Below, piece by piece: positions 22,030-26,681 of a stretch of 26,681 nt of DNA (positions are counted from its first letter, which is position 1; the number at the start of each line of letters is the position of its first letter). The position numbers and the translations under genes were made by a program. The notes under the pieces are model-generated. The model searched no databases. It was not told the DNA's origin and saw only the letters and a program-made list of their open reading frames with translations. Source of the DNA: Bacteroidales bacterium (GTDB lineage Bacteria > Bacteroidota > Bacteroidia > Bacteroidales > VadinHA17); NCBI GenBank assembly GCA_016715075.1, contig JADKBK010000026.1, positions 1-26,681 of the forward strand, given 5' to 3'.

Positions 22030-23463
22030 ATGGAGAAGAAACGGACAAAAATTGTTGCCACTCTTTCTGATAAGAGGTGTGAACCTGAATTTATAAAAGA
22101 GCTTTTTGAAGCAGGCATGGATGTTATCCGCATTAACTCTGCACATTGCGGAGTGGAATTTGTGCCGCAAATAATTAAAAATGCCCGTCTGGTCTCTGAT
22201 AAGATAGCTGTCCTGGTAGATACAAAGGGGCCTGAAGTGCGCAGCACGATATGCGATGCACCTATTCAGCTGAAGAAGGGAGATACGATCAGTATTATCG
22301 GCGATCCTGAAAGAAAGAGCTCGAATGAAGCCATTTATGTAACGTACCCGGCTTTTGCCGCCGAAATTCCTGTTGGATCAGCAGTTCTGTTTGACGATGG
22401 GGAGATTTCCCTTAAAGTTTTAAAGAGGCGGGGAAGCGCACTTGAATGTCTCGTTGAGAATGATGGAGTACTTGGATCCAGGAAAAGTGTCAACGTTCCG
22501 GGTGTAAAGTTAAATCTGCCATCGCTGACGACCAAGGACAAGAAGTTTCTTGAGATGGCTGCTCACAGCGGAGTGGACTTTATTGCCCATTCCTTCGTCA
22601 GGTCAGGGCAGGACGTGCTTGATGTTAAAGCAGTTCTTGCCCAGTATAACAGTGATATTAAGATAATCGCAAAAATTGAAAACCAGGATGGAATAGATAA
22701 TCTGGATGATATTCTGGATAATGTTTACGGGATAATGGTTGCCAGGGGAGATCTCGGGATCGAAATTCCATATGAACAGATACCCGGGATACAGAAAATG
22801 ATCACCACAAAATGTATACTGAGACGTAAGCCTGTTATTGTTGCAACCCAGATGCTTCATTCGATGATTACAAATCCAAGGCCTACCAGGGCTGAGGTGA
22901 CGGATATTGCCAGTGCAATTTATTCACAAACAGATGCAATTATGCTCAGCGGCGAAACTGCCACAGGGAAATATCCTGTTGAAGCGGTTAAAACAATGAC
23001 CAAGGTGGCGCTTGAGGTTGAGAAAAATAAAGAGAAGTTCCTTGATATACCCTATGTTGATTCAACCGGTGATATATCGGCTTATCTTGCTAAAGTAGCT
23101 GTTAAGACTGCTTTCAGGATAGGTGCCAGGGGGATAATCGCTGATACTGTTGGCGGGAGAACAATAAGGGATATGGCCTCTTACAGGGGTATCAAACCGA
23201 TAATGGCACAATGCTACTCTGAAAATACAATGAGGGAACTGGCGCTATCTTATGGTGTGTATACGAGCTACCAGGTTAAGAAAAAATCAGTTGATGAGTT
23301 CATTAATATAGCACTTAAAGACCTTGTTATAACTCACGATCTTCAGGGTGATGAGCTTGTTGTTGTACTTGCCGGAAACTTTTCGGGCGGTTCCGGGTTC
23401 TCTTTTATTGAAGTAGGCTCTGTACAGTATCTTAAAGACAGGGTAAGCATAAAAGAGGATTGA
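22030..23463 (+). CDS. pyk: Pyruvate kinase
   Basis: The 477-residue enzyme transfers phosphate from PEP to ADP, the last step of glycolysis. The N-terminus RTKIVATLSD and VIRINSAH carry R34 and N36 of the active site. Then come VDTKGPEVR, the B-domain (about residues 72-160), the catalytic lysine and metal glutamate in IIAKIEN (K215, E217), MVARGDLGIEIP (238-249), IVATQMLHSM and IMLSGETATGKYP. The C-terminal domain is the usual alpha/beta regulatory one. It probably is translated with aroQ upstream (6-bp gap). With ppdK and pckA close by, this organism can both make and consume PEP from pyruvate. Confidence 0.97.
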   Translation: MEKKRTKIVATLSDKRCEPEFIKELFEAGMDVIRINSAHCGVEFVPQIIKNARLVSDKIAVLVDTKGPEVRSTICDAPIQLKKGDTISIIGDPERKSSNEAIYVTYPAFAAEIPVGSAVLFDDGEISLKVLKRRGSALECLVENDGVLGSRKSVNVPGVKLNLPSLTTKDKKFLEMAAHSGVDFIAHSFVRSGQDVLDVKAVLAQYNSDIKIIAKIENQDGIDNLDDILDNVYGIMVARGDLGIEIPYEQIPGIQKMITTKCILRRKPVIVATQMLHSMITNPRPTRAEVTDIASAIYSQTDAIMLSGETATGKYPVEAVKTMTKVALEVEKNKEKFLDIPYVDSTGDISAYLAKVAVKTAFRIGARGIIADTVGGRTIRDMASYRGIKPIMAQCYSENTMRELALSYGVYTSYQVKKKSVDEFINIALKDLVITHDLQGDELVVVLAGNFSGGSGFSFIEVGSVQYLKDRVSIKED

Positions 23464-23514
23464 GAATTGGTCTGATTTTTGAGGTAGTATCTCAGGGCAT
23501 AAATTCAGAAATTA

Positions 23515-23994
23515 GTGATTAAAGCGCTGTTAATTTCAGTTTGGTTTTTATTGCATCCGGTGCATGTTACTCTTACAAGCATTGATTTTGTTCCGGATCC
23601 GGGGAATTTTAATGTTTTTGTCAGAATGTATTTCGATGATTTTCTGACCGACAGTAAACAAACCGGTAATATTGTAAGCGGCGCTGATTTTTCTGCCGGG
23701 ACATCAGCCTCAAGAGAAGCAATGGAGAAGTATCTTAACGGGAAGCTGATAATAATGGTAAATGAAAAAAAACTTACAGGGACATTGCGTGAGATGACAG
23801 TTACCGATAATGAGATTAGTATGAACCTTGAATATAACGGTGGAAAAAAGCCGAAAACAGTTATTGTGAAAAACCTTATAATGACTGGTTTATATGCAGA
23901 TCAGTCAAATATGGTAATTGTTAAGGTAAACGATTTTGAAGAAGGAGTGAAGCTGACTTCTGACATTACGGAACAGACTTTTAATATTAAATGA
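23515..23994 (+). CDS. Small exported protein, DUF6702-like
   Basis: The 159-residue protein starts at a GTG (no better ATG in frame). A short signal peptide (LLISVWFLLHPVHV) is followed by a beta-rich body with LTSIDFVPDPGNFNVFVRMY, FDDFLTDSKQTGN and MTVTDNEISMNLEYNG. The HPVHVT...IDF..F.VFVRMYFDDF pattern resembles a Bacteroidota family I recall as DUF6702, of unknown function; this assignment is from memory. It follows pyk by 51 bp and precedes the T9SS cargo gene on the same strand. No catalytic residues can be named. Confidence 0.72.
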   Translation: MIKALLISVWFLLHPVHVTLTSIDFVPDPGNFNVFVRMYFDDFLTDSKQTGNIVSGADFSAGTSASREAMEKYLNGKLIIMVNEKKLTGTLREMTVTDNEISMNLEYNGGKKPKTVIVKNLIMTGLYADQSNMVIVKVNDFEEGVKLTSDITEQTFNIK

Positions 23995-24002
23995 TTTAGA
24001 TT

Positions 24003-24443
24003 GTGAAGGAACTTATCAGGAAAAAAATACTTCTGCTCTGTCTGGCATCATTTGTTTTTATGACTATGAATGCTACACATAACCGGGCCGGTGAAATTAC
24101 ATATGTTCAGCTTTCAGATCTCACCTATGAGATCACCATTACAACATTTACATATACGAAGAGCTTTGCGATCAGGACTGAACTTAATGTTGAATGGGGT
24201 GACAATTCCACCTCTGTGGCGCCAAGGATCAGCACGCTTGAATTGCCCAACTATTACCAGAGGAACATTTATAAAATCACCCATACCTTTCCCGGTCCCG
24301 GCATATATAAAATTGTTGTACAGGATCCCAACAGGAACCTGGGTGTAAAGAACATTCCAAATTCAGTTAACGTTGTATTTTCAATTTCAACGATACTGAC
24401 TGTCAATCCGGCAATCGGGCGCAATAATACCCGGTGCTTCTAA
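24003..24443 (+). CDS. T9SS cargo protein, N-terminal part (frameshifted)
   Basis: The frame begins at GTG 24003, 8 bp past the previous stop. A signal peptide (ILLLCLASFVFMTMNA) exports the product by Sec. The next domain starts THNRAGEITYVQLSDLTYEI and has VEWGDNSTSVAPR and the PKD-like GIYKIVVQDPNRNLG, as seen in large gliding-associated proteins of Bacteroidota. The true reading runs to about NPAIGRNNT, after which the frame is lost. Two missing C residues, one in CCC at 24430-24432 and one in CCC at 24444-24446, would restore TPVLLTPPYDKAAYGYVF and join the second part. The whole protein would be about 870 residues. Confidence 0.82.
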   Translation: MKELIRKKILLLCLASFVFMTMNATHNRAGEITYVQLSDLTYEITITTFTYTKSFAIRTELNVEWGDNSTSVAPRISTLELPNYYQRNIYKITHTFPGPGIYKIVVQDPNRNLGVKNIPNSVNVVFSISTILTVNPAIGRNNTRCF

Positions 24444-24444
24444 C

Positions 24445-26625
24445 CCTCCGTACGACAAGGCAGCCTACGGTTATGTTTTTATTCATAATCCAGCTGCATT
24501 CGATCCTGACGGAGACAGCCTTTCATATAAACTGACAGTATGTACCCGTGAGGATGCCAAGCCGATTCCGGGCTACACTCTGCCGCCTGCCACTCATTTT
24601 ATAAGAGTTGACTCAATCAGCGGCGATCTTATATGGGATTCTCCTGCAGATACAGGAATCTTTAATGTGGCAATGAATATAGAAGAATGGAGGGATGGAA
24701 AGAAGATAGGCGTGGTGGAACGCGATATGCAGATTGAAGTCTTCAATACTAAAAATAAACCGCCTGTAAACGGCCCTCTATCTAATTACTGCACGGAGGT
24801 TGGAGATACAATTGATTTTCTGTTTACTTCTACTGATGAAAATAACGACCATATGGCACTGCAAGCAACTTCAGGTATTTTTGCCATTCCATCATGCTCC
24901 GCCACTTTCACAAAGATTGATTCGACAGCGGGCTTTGCCTCTTCAAGGTTCCGATGGATTCCGTGCCATGAAGCTGTTAGAAGCCAGCCCTATAATGTGA
25001 TTTTTAAGTCTGACGATGATAACGGGGATGTAAACCTTTCAGATATAGATAATATAAGCATTAAAGTACTGGGACCATCACCAACTCTTCTCAATGCCGT
25101 TCCTGTCGGGAAACAGATCACTCTTTCCTGGTCTGATTATGGGACCCCGGCAATTGCAGGTTTCGCCATATACAGAAGGGAAGGAGCAACAAATTTTGTG
25201 CCTGACTCATGTACTGCAGGGCTGCCTGCCTCAACAGGTTTTGTCAAGGTAGGGTACATAGCAGGTAGCTCAACTACATCATTCTCAGACTCTGACAACG
25301 GGAAAGGACTTCAATTCGGTAAGGAATATACTTACAGAATTGTAGCAGTCTATCCCAACGGGGCCGAGAGCAAGGCTTCCAATGAAATAACCTCCACACT
25401 GGTCTCCGGCGTACCGGTTATTAAAATTGTCAGTGTCACTGCAACAAGTACTTCAAACGGATCAATTTATATTGAATGGAGAAAGCCCGACAAGCTCGAT
25501 ACAATACCTGCGAACGGCCCATATGAGTATATCATCTCCAGGGCGACAGGTATTGGTGGCAGCAATTATGAGCAGATCAGGTCAATTAAAACAGCCAGTC
25601 TTAATGATACAACATTTACTGATGTCTCCATCAATACCCAGACTACCGGATATATTTATAAAATCGAGTTATGGAATGATGAAACAGGCAACAGGTTTCT
25701 TGTTGGAGAACCGGCATATGCCTCATCAGTATATCTGTCAATTGCCCCCGGCGACAGAAAAGCTAAATTAAATATTACCAGGAATGTCCCATGGATAAAT
25801 ACACGATACGATTTCTTCCGGTTTAATGACAATACTTCAGCATATGACTCCGTTGGAACAACCAATCAGCTCGACTTCATTGATAAAGGTCTGGAAAACG
25901 GAAAGGAATACTGCTATTACATTAGATCAGTGGGAGGCTATCTTTCAAATGACATGCCCAAGAACCTTGTGAGCCTTTCTGAAAGTATCTGTATCACACC
26001 TGTCGACAATGAGCAGCCCTGCCCTCCCGGGATTAATGTAAACACACAGTGTGACAGTCTTTACAACACTGTCCGCTGGAGTGTCACAGACGATGAATGC
26101 AATGCCGATATTGCCGGATTCAGGCTGTTTTATAAACTCACAACAGAAGAAAATCTCTCTCTTCTTGCTGAGATAGATGACAGGAACATATTTTCATATA
26201 AACATTTCCCTGGTGACATAATCGCAGGATGCTATGCAGTTTCTGCTTATGACTCTGTAGGTAACGAAAGTGAAAAGTCTGTTATGATGTGTATCGACTC
26301 ATGCAACTTTTTTGAGATTCCAAATGTTTTTACTCCTAACGGAGACGATATTAATGAGAAACTGGTTGCCAAGACATCGGGACTGGTTGAAAAGATTGAT
26401 TTCAGGCTTTTTAACAGAAACGGAATGGAGTTGTTCAAGACTGAAAATCCAAGGATTGAATGGGATGGTACATATAAGGGGAAGATTGTTTCTCCAGGTG
26501 TATATTTCTATCAGTGTGATGTTTATGAAAGACGAATTTCAGGATTGGAACTTTTCCATCTCTCGGGTTTTGTGCATGTTATAACCGAAGTGAATTCAAA
26601 ATTGAAGAACGAGACAACAAAGTGA
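24445..26625 (+). CDS. T9SS cargo protein, main part with type-B sorting domain
   Basis: The frame is open from 24445 (the first standalone start is GTG 24667). It continues the protein with FIHNPAAFDPDGDSLSYKL, then repeated fibronectin type III-like beta domains, for example GNKQITLSWSDY-like VGKQITLSWSDYGTPAIAGF, YTYRIVAVYPNGAESKASN and YIEWRKPDKLDTIP, then a cysteine-rich stretch. The C-terminus has the gliding-motility-associated (CHU_C / T9SS type B) domain: IPNVFTPNGDDINEKLV, FRLFNRNGMELFKT, WDGTYKGKIVSPGVYFYQ. This domain directs export through the type IX system in the outer membrane. The fibronectin-like repeats suggest an adhesin or surface-binding protein, but ligand is unknown. 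Confidence 0.9.
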   Translation, partial: PPYDKAAYGYVFIHNPAAFDPDGDSLSYKLTVCTREDAKPIPGYTLPPATHFIRVDSISGDLIWDSPADTGIFNVAMNIEEWRDGKKIGVVERDMQIEVFNTKNKPPVNGPLSNYCTEVGDTIDFLFTSTDENNDHMALQATSGIFAIPSCSATFTKIDSTAGFASSRFRWIPCHEAVRSQPYNVIFKSDDDNGDVNLSDIDNISIKVLGPSPTLLNAVPVGKQITLSWSDYGTPAIAGFAIYRREGATNFVPDSCTAGLPASTGFVKVGYIAGSSTTSFSDSDNGKGLQFGKEYTYRIVAVYPNGAESKASNEITSTLVSGVPVIKIVSVTATSTSNGSIYIEWRKPDKLDTIPANGPYEYIISRATGIGGSNYEQIRSIKTASLNDTTFTDVSINTQTTGYIYKIELWNDETGNRFLVGEPAYASSVYLSIAPGDRKAKLNITRNVPWINTRYDFFRFNDNTSAYDSVGTTNQLDFIDKGLENGKEYCYYIRSVGGYLSNDMPKNLVSLSESICITPVDNEQPCPPGINVNTQCDSLYNTVRWSVTDDECNADIAGFRLFYKLTTEENLSLLAEIDDRNIFSYKHFPGDIIAGCYAVSAYDSVGNESEKSVMMCIDSCNFFEIPNVFTPNGDDINEKLVAKTSGLVEKIDFRLFNRNGMELFKTENPRIEWDGTYKGKIVSPGVYFYQCDVYERRISGLELFHLSGFVHVITEVNSKLKNETTK

Positions 26626-26644
26626 TTTTGTATTATCTGACAAG

Positions 26645-26681
26645 ATGAAGAAGAGTATAGCATTGTTTTGGATACTGGCTT
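26645..26681 (+). CDS. Start of an exported protein (cut by window end)
   Basis: ATG at 26645 opens MKKSIALFWILA, the start of a signal peptide, 19 bp after the T9SS cargo stop. The window ends after 12 codons. Its position suggests a partner of the cargo protein; SprF/PorP-type outer-membrane proteins often follow type-B cargo genes, but nothing here proves that. Confidence 0.55.
   Translation, partial: MKKSIALFWILA

Overview
The window looks like a chromosomal segment of an uncultured, probably anaerobic member of the Bacteroidota. The evidence is a type IX secretion (T9SS) cargo protein with a type-B (CHU_C / gliding-motility-associated) C-terminal sorting domain, promoters of the Bacteroidota form TTTG-N18/19-TAnnTTTG, an IntDOT-like integrase, two Bacteroidota-type hypothetical families, and rubrerythrin, PPi/ATP-linked PPDK and ATP-dependent PEPCK together. 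Species cannot be named from the sequence alone.

Layout. 1-1376 is gene-poor, with two apparently decayed reading frames, a strong hairpin and short repeats. 1377-3514 is a small integration cassette: an excisionase-like HTH protein, a serine-recombinase homologue whose catalytic residues appear replaced, and a frameshifted tyrosine integrase. It lies just past the 3' end of tRNA-Ser(UGA) (3807-3895), separated from it by a bidirectional terminator. 4112-7430 holds an HU protein with tandem promoters and a terminator, a LytTR response regulator, a class III aminotransferase and a frameshifted secreted protein. 7595-9639 is htpG, split by a one-base frameshift. 9643-11879 carries three low-complexity inverted-repeat elements around a membrane-anchored unknown protein and a class I aminotransferase. 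11905-15383 has a rubrerythrin/nitroreductase pair, a LemA/M48-protease pair and plsY. 15438-23463 groups the phosphoenolpyruvate-node enzymes pckA, ppdK and pyk with xerD and aroQ; a 17-copy 9-bp repeat lies directly after xerD. 23515-26681 holds a small exported protein, a large T9SS cargo protein split by a frameshift, and the start of another gene.

How the genes relate. PEPCK, PPDK and pyruvate kinase together set the flux between oxaloacetate, pyruvate and PEP; AroQ belongs to the PEP-consuming shikimate pathway. Rubrerythrin and the nitroreductase-like flavoprotein fit redox protection in an anaerobe. LemA and the M48 protease are a common envelope-associated pair.

Quality note. Five genes carry single-base indels that are repaired by adding or removing one base (two in the T9SS gene), mostly in short homopolymers. 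Several are in genes expected to be intact (htpG in particular), so assembly or sequencing error is at least as likely as true decay. I found no clear new defence or biosynthetic system. The best candidates for a second look are the apparently catalytically dead resolvase-like protein in the tRNA-Ser cassette and the 9-bp repeat array behind xerD.
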